In this document: positions 17,328 to 25,311 of the stretch, piece after piece | Layout: each line of letters starts with the position of its first letter | Numbering within the stretch: position 1 is the first letter of the stretch | Assembly (NCBI RefSeq): GCF_018256155.1 | Contig: NZ_JAERLY010000001.1 | Span: 124,001-188,000, forward strand | Origin: Gluconobacter sp. Dm-62 | Lineage (GTDB): Bacteria > Pseudomonadota > Alphaproteobacteria > Acetobacterales > Acetobacteraceae | Length of the DNA stretch: 64,000 bases | Direction of reading: 5' to 3' | The notes under the pieces: generated by a model | Databases searched by the model: none | The model's input: only the letters and a program-made list of their open reading frames with translations | Told to the model about the DNA's origin: nothing | Translations under genes and position numbers: made by a program

Positions 17328-18029
17328 TCAGGGTGCTTCGCTGGCGCCTTCACCGGCGGCAGGCTCAGCCTTGGCGGCTTCGCTAGCGAGCGGGCGGGCC
17401 GATGCGCCATCCGTGATCATTTCGAGCTGACCCGTGATCTGGCCACCGTCCTCGACCTGCAGGCGACGGCACTTGACCTTGCCGATCAGACGGCCGGTGG
17501 AGCGGATCGTCAGGCTGCCATTGACGGTCAGTGTGCCGTCGATCGTGCCAGCCAGTTCCGCGTCCTCGACTTCAACGCCACCGCGGAAAACACCGCCATG
17601 CGTGACCTGAAGCTCGGTCGCCTGGATCATGCTGGACTCGACGGTGCCTTCAACGACGAGACGCTCGGCGTCCTGAACCGAACCCTGGACGCTGATGCCG
17701 CGGCCTACGACGAGCGTACGGCGCTCAGGGCCGGTCTGGCGCGGGGCGCCTGGAACGGCGGCCACACCGGGGCGCGGTGCCCCTGCCGGCATTGCGCCCG
17801 TCGGAGAATTGGAAGACGGCGGCGCCGGAAAAGGGGTACGACCCATGGGAGCGAGGTCCTTCTGCTGGTTGGGCTGCTGGGCAGGCTGGGGACTGGAGGG
17901 AGATCCGGATCCTGACGCGGGAGCCGTCTGGCTGGAAGCGTCCGGCCGGTTGGGGAAAATGGGCTGACCTGCAAGTTTGCCGTTCTCGACAGGCTTGGAG
18001 TCATCTTCCGGTTTGCGTCTTCTGAACAA
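17328..18029 (-). CDS. Bactofilin / polymer-forming cytoskeletal protein
   Basis: Bactofilins polymerise into filaments and scaffold envelope or division factors. The central part (about residues 110-205) has the beta-helical repeat pattern: V-V-G-R-G-I-S-V-Q-G, V-V-E-G-T-V-E, G-V-F-R-G-G-V-E-V, I-D-G-T-L-T-V-N-G-S-L and G-R-L-I-G-K-V. It is flanked by a Pro/Ser-rich N-terminal tail and an Ala-rich C-terminal tail, both typical. No ATG lies close; the only in-frame ATG (18353) would overlap the divergent kinase gene. I therefore choose the TTG at 18029, preceded by AGCGGGG, giving a basic M-F-R-R-R-K start and 233 residues. The start is the uncertain part. Confidence 0.82.
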   Translation of the reverse strand: MFRRRKPEDDSKPVENGKLAGQPIFPNRPDASSQTAPASGSGSPSSPQPAQQPNQQKDLAPMGRTPFPAPPSSNSPTGAMPAGAPRPGVAAVPGAPRQTGPERRTLVVGRGISVQGSVQDAERLVVEGTVESSMIQATELQVTHGGVFRGGVEVEDAELAGTIDGTLTVNGSLTIRSTGRLIGKVKCRRLQVEDGGQITGQLEMITDGASARPLASEAAKAEPAAGEGASEAP

Positions 18030-18343
18030 GGAAACCCCGCTGCGGATCTGGAAAAGAACACTCTCTGTCTCGGACGTCTCCCTCACGATCCGCCACGAGG
18101 ACAGAGCACTCGCAGGCGGAACAACTCGGGGCCGGTCTTTCGACAACGCTACACGCTGACCACCCGGCGGGACAAGACGCGCATTTCCATAAATGTGACG
18201 AATGGTCACGGATGAAAATGGCGTCGGATGGACCGGGAGTTGGCGTGAACCCAGAGGGGACCTATGATCGTGTTGATTTAATGGCGCGCTCTGCCCGTTA
18301 AATGTTTTTTTCCGAAGTTTTAAGCGACCTGACCGGAGTTCCA
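18030..18343. other. Divergent intergenic region, bactofilin / PfkB kinase
   Basis: These 314 bases contain no supported gene. They should hold promoters for both flanking genes. A TTGATT box at 18273 with a TTAAAT at 18298 could serve the kinase, but the 19-base spacing is poor. I see no repeat or riboswitch-like fold. Confidence 0.4.
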
Positions 18344-19324
18344 ATGTCTGCACCCCAGCATGACCTTCTGTGTATCGGCAATGCCATCGTCGACGTCCTC
18401 GCCCCTGTGGGCCAGGATCTGATCGACGGGCTTGGCGCTTCTGCCGGGAGCATGACCCTGATTGACGCTCCTACGGCGCATGCCATCGAAAGCCGCGTTG
18501 ATATCGAAAACGTGACCGGCGGTGGGTCCGGCGCAAACACGGCCGTCGTGGCGGCCCGTATGGGCGCTAAGGTGGCCTATCTCGGCAAGGTCACGGCTGA
18601 TGAAGCTGGCGACCACTTCACGCGCGACATCCGCGAACAGGGTATCACCTTCCCGTCCGAGCCGCTTCCGGCCGCCGATGGCACGCCCACGGCGCGCTGC
18701 ATCGTTCTGGTGACGCCGGAAGGCCAGCGCACGATGTTCACCTATCTCGGCGCCTGCACGGAGTTCACGCCCGAGGACGTGAATGAATCCGTCGTGGCCG
18801 ACGCCGCCATCACCTATCTGGAAGGCTATCTGTACGACAAGCCGCAGGCCCAGGAAGCGTTCGAGCATGCAGCCCGTCTGGCCCGCAAGGCTGGCCGTCA
18901 GGTCGCCCTGACGCTGTCCGACACGTTCTGCGTGGAACGTCACCGCGCTGCCTTCCACGAGCTCGTGGCTGGTCATGTGGACATCCTGTTCGCCAACGAG
19001 GCCGAACTTCTGGCGCTGTACGAAGTCACGGATTTCGAAGAGGCCGTCACGCAGGTCTCCGCCGAGACGAAGCTGGCCGTCATCACGCGCGGCGAGAAGG
19101 GTGCGGTCGTCATTGGCGACGGAGAGCGCCATGACGTGCCGACAACCGAAGTGCAGGTCGTGGACACCACGGGCGCGGGCGATGCGTTCGCAGCGGGCTT
19201 CCTGGCCGGTCTGAGCAAGAAGCATGACCTCGTGACCTGCGCGAAGCTGGGCAATCAGGCTGCTGGTGAGATCATTACCCGTTACGGCGCCCGCCCGACC
19301 GAAGCGTTCACGCTGACGGCCTGA
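18344..19324 (+). CDS. PfkB-family kinase, probably adenosine kinase
   Basis: The 326-residue ribokinase-fold protein has G-N-A-I-V-D-V near the start, the substrate site G-G-G-S-G-A-N-T, and the C-terminal signature D-T-T-G-A-G-D-A-F-A-A-G-F with the catalytic Asp. Alphaproteobacterial proteins with this N-terminus and the S-D-T-F-C-V-E-R-H-R segment are usually annotated as adenosine kinase; the exact substrate is inferred. The ATG at 18344 is preceded by GGAG six bases upstream and is preferred over one 14 codons earlier. It ends 39 bases before the convergent hpnK stop. Confidence 0.85.
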   Translation: MSAPQHDLLCIGNAIVDVLAPVGQDLIDGLGASAGSMTLIDAPTAHAIESRVDIENVTGGGSGANTAVVAARMGAKVAYLGKVTADEAGDHFTRDIREQGITFPSEPLPAADGTPTARCIVLVTPEGQRTMFTYLGACTEFTPEDVNESVVADAAITYLEGYLYDKPQAQEAFEHAARLARKAGRQVALTLSDTFCVERHRAAFHELVAGHVDILFANEAELLALYEVTDFEEAVTQVSAETKLAVITRGEKGAVVIGDGERHDVPTTEVQVVDTTGAGDAFAAGFLAGLSKKHDLVTCAKLGNQAAGEIITRYGARPTEAFTLTA

Positions 19325-19339
19325 GGCCAGTCAGAACGC

Positions 19340-19364
19340 AAGGGGAGGTTTTTCACCTCCCCTT
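19340..19364. terminator. Stem-loop between convergent genes
   Basis: AAGGGGAGG pairs perfectly with CCTCCCCTT around a 7-base loop. No T-tract follows on either strand, so termination strength is doubtful, but the position between the convergent kinase and hpnK genes fits a shared terminator. Confidence 0.5.
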
Positions 19365-20200
19365 CAGAGATCCGCCCACCCGATGCGGGACACGCCGTAC
19401 CGGTCAAAGGACGCCCGCACAGCCGGGTCCAGAAGGGCGGCAAGCTCGCCTTTCTGCTCATAGCCCGGCATGAAGCGCTGCATCATGGCGTTCTGGGCCG
19501 TGGCGGGGTGGAAATAGATTTCGCTCACACCCGGCGGCAGGCGTGGAACAAGACCGCGGATATGGTCCGGCGTCATATGACCGGACCAGCGCAGACCAAA
19601 GCACCAGTCATTGGTTTTTAGCCCCGCTTTGCGGATCTGGTGGCGCAGGACGCCGATCCAGTGACGCAGGGCACGGTCTCCCAGCGTGTCATTGGCCTCA
19701 ACAGGCTCCGGCGGCTCGAAGGGCGAGCGCACCGCCTGCAATCCATGCTCCAGACCGGACTCGATCAGGAAGCGCCCCACGGTCGGGTGCAGATGCATGT
19801 GCTTGTGGGCGTTGGCATGATCGAGCGTCAGCCCGGTAGCGGCGAAGGCCCGGAACTGGGCTTCGATTTCGCGGCGCAGGGCATTGCGCGCCTGCGGGCT
19901 GAAGAAATATTCCACGCCCAGACGCAGCTGGTTACGCCCGAACCAGCCCTGCTCATCCGTGATGGCCGGAAGATCAAGAACGGACTTGCCCTCGATCGCC
20001 ACGACATGCAGTCCGATTTTCAGATCCGGCATGGTTTTCGCACGGCGGATGGCGTCTTCGGCGGCATCGCCTGCGACCATCAGGCTGGCCGTGGAAAGGA
20101 TGCCGTTGCGATGGGCCTGTTCGATGGCCTCGTTGACTTCAAGGCTCATGCCGAAATCATCGGCGGACACAATGGCGCGGCGAAGGGGGCTGGATGTCAT
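19364..20200 (-). CDS. hpnK: Hopanoid N-acetylglucosamine deacetylase HpnK
   Basis: HpnK removes the acetyl group from N-acetylglucosaminyl-bacteriohopanetetrol. It belongs to the YdjC/ChbG carbohydrate deacetylase fold. Near the N-terminus is S-A-D-D-F-G-M-S, with the metal-binding Asp pair, then D-H-A-N-A-H-K-H-M-H-L-H-P with the metal and catalytic His residues. From the ATG at 20200 it has 278 residues; a GTG at 20212 is an alternative. A strong terminator lies between the hpnJ stop and this start, so hpnK expression may depend on read-through or its own promoter. It is the last gene of the hpnM-hpnI-hpnJ-hpnK series. Confidence 0.93.
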   Translation of the reverse strand: MTSSPLRRAIVSADDFGMSLEVNEAIEQAHRNGILSTASLMVAGDAAEDAIRRAKTMPDLKIGLHVVAIEGKSVLDLPAITDEQGWFGRNQLRLGVEYFFSPQARNALRREIEAQFRAFAATGLTLDHANAHKHMHLHPTVGRFLIESGLEHGLQAVRSPFEPPEPVEANDTLGDRALRHWIGVLRHQIRKAGLKTNDWCFGLRWSGHMTPDHIRGLVPRLPPGVSEIYFHPATAQNAMMQRFMPGYEQKGELAALLDPAVRASFDRYGVSRIGWADL

Positions 20201-20212
20201 GGCACGTCTCAC

Positions 20213-20247
20213 AAAAAAGGGGCCATGACACAGATGCCATGACCCCT
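20213..20247 (-). terminator. Rho-independent terminator between hpnJ and hpnK
   Basis: On the minus strand a 13-bp uninterrupted stem (AGGGGTCATGGCA with TGTCATGGCCCCT, two wobbles) closes on a TCTG loop and runs into six T. The hpnK start follows immediately. Confidence 0.88.
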
Positions 20248-20275
20248 GGATACTGTCTGGTCAGGCGCGCGCCAT

Positions 20276-21700
20276 TCAGGCGGCGTGACGGTCCTTGAGG
20301 AACTGGAAGAATTCCACGCCCTCGCGCAGACGGCGCTTCATCATCTGCGGGCTGCGGACCATCTCGTTGACGATCGAGGCGATCTTGGAGCCGCGGAAAT
20401 AGAACTTGCGATAGAACTCTTCGACGCTCTCGAAGATTTCCGTGTGCGACAGGTGCGGATAATGCAGCGGTGCAATCTGCACACCGCTCTCATCGATCAG
20501 CTCGGCTTCCGCCTCGTTCAGCCAGCCGTTTTCCGTGGCCTGCTTGTGCAGGAACGTGCCGGGATACGGCGCGGCCAGGGAGACCTGCAGGGTGTGCGGG
20601 TTGATTTCCTTGGCGAACTGGATCGTCTCCTGGATGGTCTCCTTCGTCTCGCCCGGGAGGCCGACGATGAAGGTTCCATGGATCTTGATACCCAGCTTGT
20701 GGCAGTTGCGCGTAAATTCCTTGGCCGTCTCGACCAGCATGCCCTTCTTGATGTTGTGAAGGATCTGCTGGTTACCGCTTTCGTAACCGACCAGCAGCAG
20801 GCGCAGGCCGTTTTCCTTGAGAACCTTCAGGGTCTCATAGGGAACATTCGCCTTGGCATTGCAGGACCATGTGACGCCGAGTTTGCCCATTTCGCGGGCA
20901 ATGGCCTCGGCGCGCGGCAGGTCGTCCGTGAAGGTGTCATCATCGAACATGAATTCCTGCACGTCCGGGAAGTACTGCTTGGCCAGACGCACTTCTGCCG
21001 CCACATGCTCGGGGCTACGGGTCCGGTAGCGATGGCCACCAACCGTCTGCGGCCACAGACAGAACGTGCAGCGCGACTTGCAGCCACGGCCCGTATAGAT
21101 CGAGATGTACGGGTGCTTCAGATAGCCGATGAAGTAGTCGTTGATGTTGAGGTCACGCTTGTAGACTTCCGTCACGAACGGAAGGCTGTCCATGTCCTCG
21201 ATCATCGCGCGATCCTTGTTCGCGATGATCTCACCCTTCTCGTTGCGCCAGGTGATACCGTCCACTTCCGCGAGCGGCTTGCCTTCGGCGATTTCCTTGA
21301 TGGTGAAATCGAACTCGTTGCGGGCCACGAAATCGATCGGGCTGCCCTTCTCCATGCTCTCGGTCGGCTGAACGGCAACCTTCGCGCCGACCATGCCGAT
21401 CATGATCTTCGGATTGGCGTCCTTGATCATCTGCGCCACGCGGACATCCGATGCGAAAGACGGCGTGGAGGTATGGATGATGACGAGGTCGCGGTTCTTC
21501 ACGTCCTCAAGGATCGGGTCCATGCCCATTCTGGCCGGCGGTGCGTCGATCAGACGCGATCCGGGCACCAGAGCAGCCGGCTGAGCCAGCCATGTCGGAA
21601 ACCAGAAGGACTTGATTTCGCGCTTCGCCTGGTAGCGGGAGCCAGCGCCACCATCGAAACCGTCAAAGGAAGGAGGCTGGAGAAAAAGGGTTCTCATCAT
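20276..21700 (-). CDS. hpnJ: Hopanoid radical SAM protein HpnJ
   Basis: HpnJ converts the glucosamine head group of bacteriohopanetetrol to the cyclitol ether. The 474-residue protein has an N-terminal B12-binding-like Rossmann region (residues about 1-180, including M-I-G-M-V-G-A-K-V-A-V) and a radical SAM core with Cys207, Cys211 and Cys214 in the C-x3-C-x2-C motif for the iron-sulfur cluster. Its start overlaps the hpnI stop by four bases. A terminator follows its stop. Confidence 0.95.
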   Translation of the reverse strand: MMRTLFLQPPSFDGFDGGAGSRYQAKREIKSFWFPTWLAQPAALVPGSRLIDAPPARMGMDPILEDVKNRDLVIIHTSTPSFASDVRVAQMIKDANPKIMIGMVGAKVAVQPTESMEKGSPIDFVARNEFDFTIKEIAEGKPLAEVDGITWRNEKGEIIANKDRAMIEDMDSLPFVTEVYKRDLNINDYFIGYLKHPYISIYTGRGCKSRCTFCLWPQTVGGHRYRTRSPEHVAAEVRLAKQYFPDVQEFMFDDDTFTDDLPRAEAIAREMGKLGVTWSCNAKANVPYETLKVLKENGLRLLLVGYESGNQQILHNIKKGMLVETAKEFTRNCHKLGIKIHGTFIVGLPGETKETIQETIQFAKEINPHTLQVSLAAPYPGTFLHKQATENGWLNEAEAELIDESGVQIAPLHYPHLSHTEIFESVEEFYRKFYFRGSKIASIVNEMVRSPQMMKRRLREGVEFFQFLKDRHAA

Positions 21701-22908
21701 GATCGGACACTCCTGTGGGTGGCGCCGGCCTGGAGCGAGGGGGCGCAGGACGCGGAATTACGTTTTCTTCGGGCGATATGGACCGTTCTGCCCCGCCATG
21801 CAACGCGTGATCCACGCGCGCTGCCCACCATAATGGCAGCAGACAGCCAGTCGCGGACGACCAGAAGCGGGATTGCGGCAGGGAGCGGACAGTCCGTGGC
21901 ACGGTCCGTGATGCGACTGCCAATGGCACGGACCAGCCATGTCAGAAGCAGCATGAACCAGGTCCACCAGGCATTCGGACGGAACAGCACGGCCGTAACC
22001 GCCCAGAACAGGGGAAGCTGGATGGAGGACAACCCATAACCGACGGGAGCGACGTTCTTGACGGTCCGCCCCCAGCGCAGCTCATGGGCCAGCAGGTCAC
22101 TGAGCGAATGCTCGCCCACGGTCGTATGGGTCAGGGTCGGCGCGATGACGATGTTCTCGCCCCGCGTCCGGATCAGCTGACCCAGTTCGGCATCATCCGC
22201 CACGTGATCGACCAGCGCCTCAAGGCCACCGATTTCCTCAAGGGTCTGCCGACGCAGGGCCATCGTCGCGCCCAGACAGTCCTGACGCCCCAGAAAGCGG
22301 GACATCATGACGCCAGGCAGGAAATTATGATTGATCTGGCAGGCGCCGAGCTGCTGCACGAGCGTTCCGGCCGCCGGGCGCCCGGCATAGAGCGTCGTGA
22401 CCAGACCGGTCCCCTGCTCCTCCAGACTCGTCACGACGTGACGCAGATAGTTGGGGCTGGCATGAATATCCGAGTCGGAGATCACGATAATGTCATGACG
22501 GACTTCCCCGTACATGTTCATCAGATTTCCGACCTTGCGGTTCGGGCCATGTTCCTGCGGATCGATCACGATGCTGACTGGAACATGAGGATGCCGCGAC
22601 CGGAGTCTTTCAATGACTGCCAGAGCAGTATCTTCAGCGTCCTGCACGCCGAAGACGATCTGGAAATCTGGATAATCCTGTGTGAACACGCTTTCCAGCG
22701 CATCTTCCAGCAGCGGCTCGTTACCGTGCAGTGGTTTGAGAACCGTCACTGACGGCCAGGTGCGGTCTGAAAAACGCAGAGCTGCATCGGCCCGGCGCTC
22801 CGACTGGCGGAAGCGCGCAAGCAGAGTAGCGCCCGCCAGCGCCTGCAGATTGCCGGCGGCTGAGACAAGGGCGCAGAAAGCCGCCGCGATCGTAAGAGGT
22901 AAGGGCAC
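21697..22908 (-). CDS. hpnI: Hopanoid glycosyltransferase HpnI
   Basis: HpnI attaches N-acetylglucosamine to bacteriohopanetetrol. It is a 403-residue GT2/GT21 enzyme resembling ceramide glucosyltransferase: an N-terminal membrane helix, then T-V-L-K-P-L-H-G-N-E, the V-I-S-D-S-D-I metal motif, an A-D-D-A-E-L segment, and R-W-G-R-T in place of Q-x-x-R-W. At least two membrane helices follow in the C-terminal third. It starts 58 bases after hpnM and overlaps hpnJ by four bases. Confidence 0.93.
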   Translation of the reverse strand: MPLPLTIAAAFCALVSAAGNLQALAGATLLARFRQSERRADAALRFSDRTWPSVTVLKPLHGNEPLLEDALESVFTQDYPDFQIVFGVQDAEDTALAVIERLRSRHPHVPVSIVIDPQEHGPNRKVGNLMNMYGEVRHDIIVISDSDIHASPNYLRHVVTSLEEQGTGLVTTLYAGRPAAGTLVQQLGACQINHNFLPGVMMSRFLGRQDCLGATMALRRQTLEEIGGLEALVDHVADDAELGQLIRTRGENIVIAPTLTHTTVGEHSLSDLLAHELRWGRTVKNVAPVGYGLSSIQLPLFWAVTAVLFRPNAWWTWFMLLLTWLVRAIGSRITDRATDCPLPAAIPLLVVRDWLSAAIMVGSARGSRVAWRGRTVHIARRKRNSASCAPSLQAGATHRSVRS

Positions 22909-22966
22909 GACGGTCTTCTACCCTTCCCGAACGCTTTTGGAAAAGGCTGACGTCGCGGGGCTGGAG

Positions 22967-23638
22967 TCAGTCATGCAGGAAATGGGCTGTCTTGCTGTCC
23001 AGATGATCGGCCAGACCGCTGGCACCCCCCTGACTCAGAGCACCACCGAAATCGGCACGCTGGGCCGCGACCTGACTGATATGGGCATTGAGCAGAACGT
23101 CCGTGATCCGCCATCCGGACGCACCATTCGTCATGATGTAGTCGATCGGCGTGACATCACCGCCGTCCATGCCACCGATCGTCGTATCGACGATTTGACC
23201 ACCAGTCGGGTTGGAGCGCGTCTGCGGGGCGACCGTAAAGGCGGCCTGAGCTTCGGGCTTAAACGAAGAGGCGTAGCGGGCAATCGTGAACTGGCGGAAA
23301 GACCCCAGCAGACGGGTGCGGTCGGACGGGCTCAGGCTGTTATAGCGCACGCCAACCGAGCGACGGAGAATCGCTTCCAGATCGAAGGCACGATCTACGG
23401 CTGGGGCAATCATCGTCGCACGCTGCTGGGCGGTTTTTCCGGTCTTCTGAGCCGCTTTCAGAGCATCATACAGGGCCGAGATAGGCGCAACGGCCGAACT
23501 CGCATCTGCCGGCGCCGTCTCCGTGCCCACCGTCTGGGCCAAGGCCACGGGCGAGAGTGTCGCCATGGCGACAGGCCCCGCCAGAAGGCAGGCAGAAAGA
23601 AGGGACAGCGTCACTTTCGGGGAAAAACGGCAAATCAT
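22967..23638 (-). CDS. hpnM: HpnM, exported MlaC-like hopanoid protein
   Basis: The product (223 residues from the ATG at 23638) has a signal peptide ending near V-A-L-A-Q. The mature part has Q-Q-R-A-T-M-I-A-P-A-V-D-R-A-F-D, G-S-F-R-Q-F-T-I-A-R-Y and G-W-R-I-T-D-V-L-L, which identify the MlaC/Ttg2 family of periplasmic lipid-binding proteins. In hopanoid clusters this member is called HpnM and is thought to help move hopanoids between membranes. It is the first gene of the minus-strand operon and diverges from hpnH. Confidence 0.88.
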   Translation of the reverse strand: MICRFSPKVTLSLLSACLLAGPVAMATLSPVALAQTVGTETAPADASSAVAPISALYDALKAAQKTGKTAQQRATMIAPAVDRAFDLEAILRRSVGVRYNSLSPSDRTRLLGSFRQFTIARYASSFKPEAQAAFTVAPQTRSNPTGGQIVDTTIGGMDGGDVTPIDYIMTNGASGWRITDVLLNAHISQVAAQRADFGGALSQGGASGLADHLDSKTAHFLHD

Positions 23639-23677
23639 GATCGTGCTTTCGTCCTGTAGGCAGTTCTGGGCATAGAG

Positions 23678-23721
23678 ATCAGGTTCATGACACACTGTAT
23701 CAAGTTCCCTGTATCAGGTTC
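23678..23721. repeat. Three copies of ATCARGTTC in the hpn divergent region
   Basis: ATCAGGTTC (23678-23686), ATCAAGTTC (23699-23707) and ATCAGGTTC (23713-23721) are in the same orientation, with starts 21 and 14 bases apart. The last two extend to CTGTATCARGTTC. They lie 40-83 bases upstream of the hpnM start, where an operator would be expected. No known regulator is recognised. The rest of the 323-base hpnM-hpnH gap has no gene; a GC-rich GCGCCC/GGGTGC hairpin lies at about 23916-23930 ahead of hpnH. Confidence 0.5.
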
Positions 23722-23961
23722 TGGCATCCATAGATCCATCTGTGCTCGATTAGCCACAGGGCTGACGCGAATTATGCAGCCTGACATTGAGGCGAACACG
23801 ACAATGGGTCTATAGGCAGTCAATCTAATGCTCGATGGTCCTTCATGTTTCCCGACTTTCTGAAGTGGGGATAGGGAAGACAGCCACGGGCCATCCACGA
23901 TGTGCAAGGCCCCGGGCGCCCTATGGGTGCACTCTCCGGAGGCTAGAACCAGAGGATTATA

Positions 23962-25158
23962 ATGGCCGTTCCTTTGATGCAGGCTGTCCGAGTCGGACGG
24001 TACGTTGTCAAGCAGCACCTCACGGGCCGCAAGCGCTATCCGCTGGTCCTGATGCTCGAACCGCTGTTCCGCTGCAATCTGGCGTGCGCCGGTTGTGGCA
24101 AGATCGACTACCCTGCGCAGATCCTGAACCAGCGTCTCAGCCTTCAGGAATGCCTGGATGCCGACACGGAAGCCGGTGCCCCTGTCATTGCGATTGCCGG
24201 TGGTGAGCCCCTCCTGCACAAGGAAATGCCCCAGATCGTCAAAGGTTTGATCGGGCGAAAAAAATACGTTTACCTGTGCACGAACGGCCTGCTGCTAGAG
24301 AAGAAGCTCGACGATTACGAGCCCTCCCCGTTCTTCTCCTGGGACGTGCATCTTGATGGCGATCAGGTGATGCATGACGCTTCGGTATGTCAGGACGGCG
24401 TGTTCGACCGTGCCGTGGCCGCCATCCGTCTTGCAAAATCCCGCGGCTTCCGCGTCTCCATCAACTGCACCGTCTTTGACGGGACTGTTCCGGAGCGCCT
24501 CGCAGCTTTCTTTGATGAAGTCATGGCCTTGGGCGTTGACGGCATCATGACGGCTCCCGGTTATGCCTATGAGCGCGCCCCGGATCAGGAGCACTTCCTG
24601 AACCGCCAGAAGACAAAGCAGCTTTTCCGCGATGTCTTCCGCCTCGGAAAAGGCAAGAAGTGGCGCTTCACGCAGTCTCCGCTGTTCCTGAACTTCCTGG
24701 CCGGCAACGAGAACTACCACTGCACGCCCTGGGGCAAGCCGCTTCGCACGGTCTTTGGCTGGCAGCGTCCGTGCTATCTGCTCGGCGAAGGCTATGCCAA
24801 GACCTTCAAGGAGTTGATGGACGACACGGCCTGGGAGCAGTACGGCACTGGCGCTTACGAGAAATGCGCTGACTGCATGGTGCATTCCGGTTACGAGTCC
24901 ACCGCCGTCATGGATGCCGTCGCACGCCCTTGGCACATCGCGAAGGTCGCTCTGTTCGGACCTGAAACCGAAAAGCCGATGGTTCCGGAAATCTCGCTCG
25001 CCAACCAGCGCCCTGCCGAATACGGCTATGAAGCGCAGGTCCAGCAGCAGATGGAGCGCATCTCCACGGGTGCCAAGCCAGCCCGCGGTCCGCGCGTTCG
25101 CGTGAATGGCCGTCCGGCAGCCAACACTGTTTCGGACGCAGCAGACGCGGCAGACTGA
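23962..25158 (+). CDS. hpnH: Adenosyl-hopene transferase HpnH (radical SAM)
   Basis: HpnH adds a 5'-deoxyadenosyl group to diploptene to give adenosylhopane, the first step of the C35 side chain. The 398-residue protein carries the radical SAM motif at Cys38, Cys42 and Cys45, then G-G-E-P-L-L-H and a SPASM-like C-terminal region with further Cys residues (E-K-C-A-D-C). An AGAGG ribosome site precedes the ATG. It diverges from hpnM and ends in a strong terminator. Confidence 0.96.
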   Translation: MAVPLMQAVRVGRYVVKQHLTGRKRYPLVLMLEPLFRCNLACAGCGKIDYPAQILNQRLSLQECLDADTEAGAPVIAIAGGEPLLHKEMPQIVKGLIGRKKYVYLCTNGLLLEKKLDDYEPSPFFSWDVHLDGDQVMHDASVCQDGVFDRAVAAIRLAKSRGFRVSINCTVFDGTVPERLAAFFDEVMALGVDGIMTAPGYAYERAPDQEHFLNRQKTKQLFRDVFRLGKGKKWRFTQSPLFLNFLAGNENYHCTPWGKPLRTVFGWQRPCYLLGEGYAKTFKELMDDTAWEQYGTGAYEKCADCMVHSGYESTAVMDAVARPWHIAKVALFGPETEKPMVPEISLANQRPAEYGYEAQVQQQMERISTGAKPARGPRVRVNGRPAANTVSDAADAAD

Positions 25159-25182
25159 GAGGCACTTCTTCTCATTCGCTTT

Positions 25183-25214
25183 AAAAAACCGGCTCCTCAT
25201 GAGCCGGTTTTTTT
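25183..25214 (+). terminator. Rho-independent terminator of hpnH
   Basis: AAAAACCGGCTC pairs with GAGCCGGTTTTT around a short loop and is followed by more T. The symmetrical A and T runs could allow function in both directions, but no minus-strand gene needs it. Confidence 0.92.
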
Positions 25215-25311
25215 ATGGGAAAAGGCCTTTCCTATACCGGGACAGAATGAAGGGCATGGCATCGGCCCATCGTCCTGTTATGATTGAAGTCTTCATTATT
25301 TCGGCCGGATC

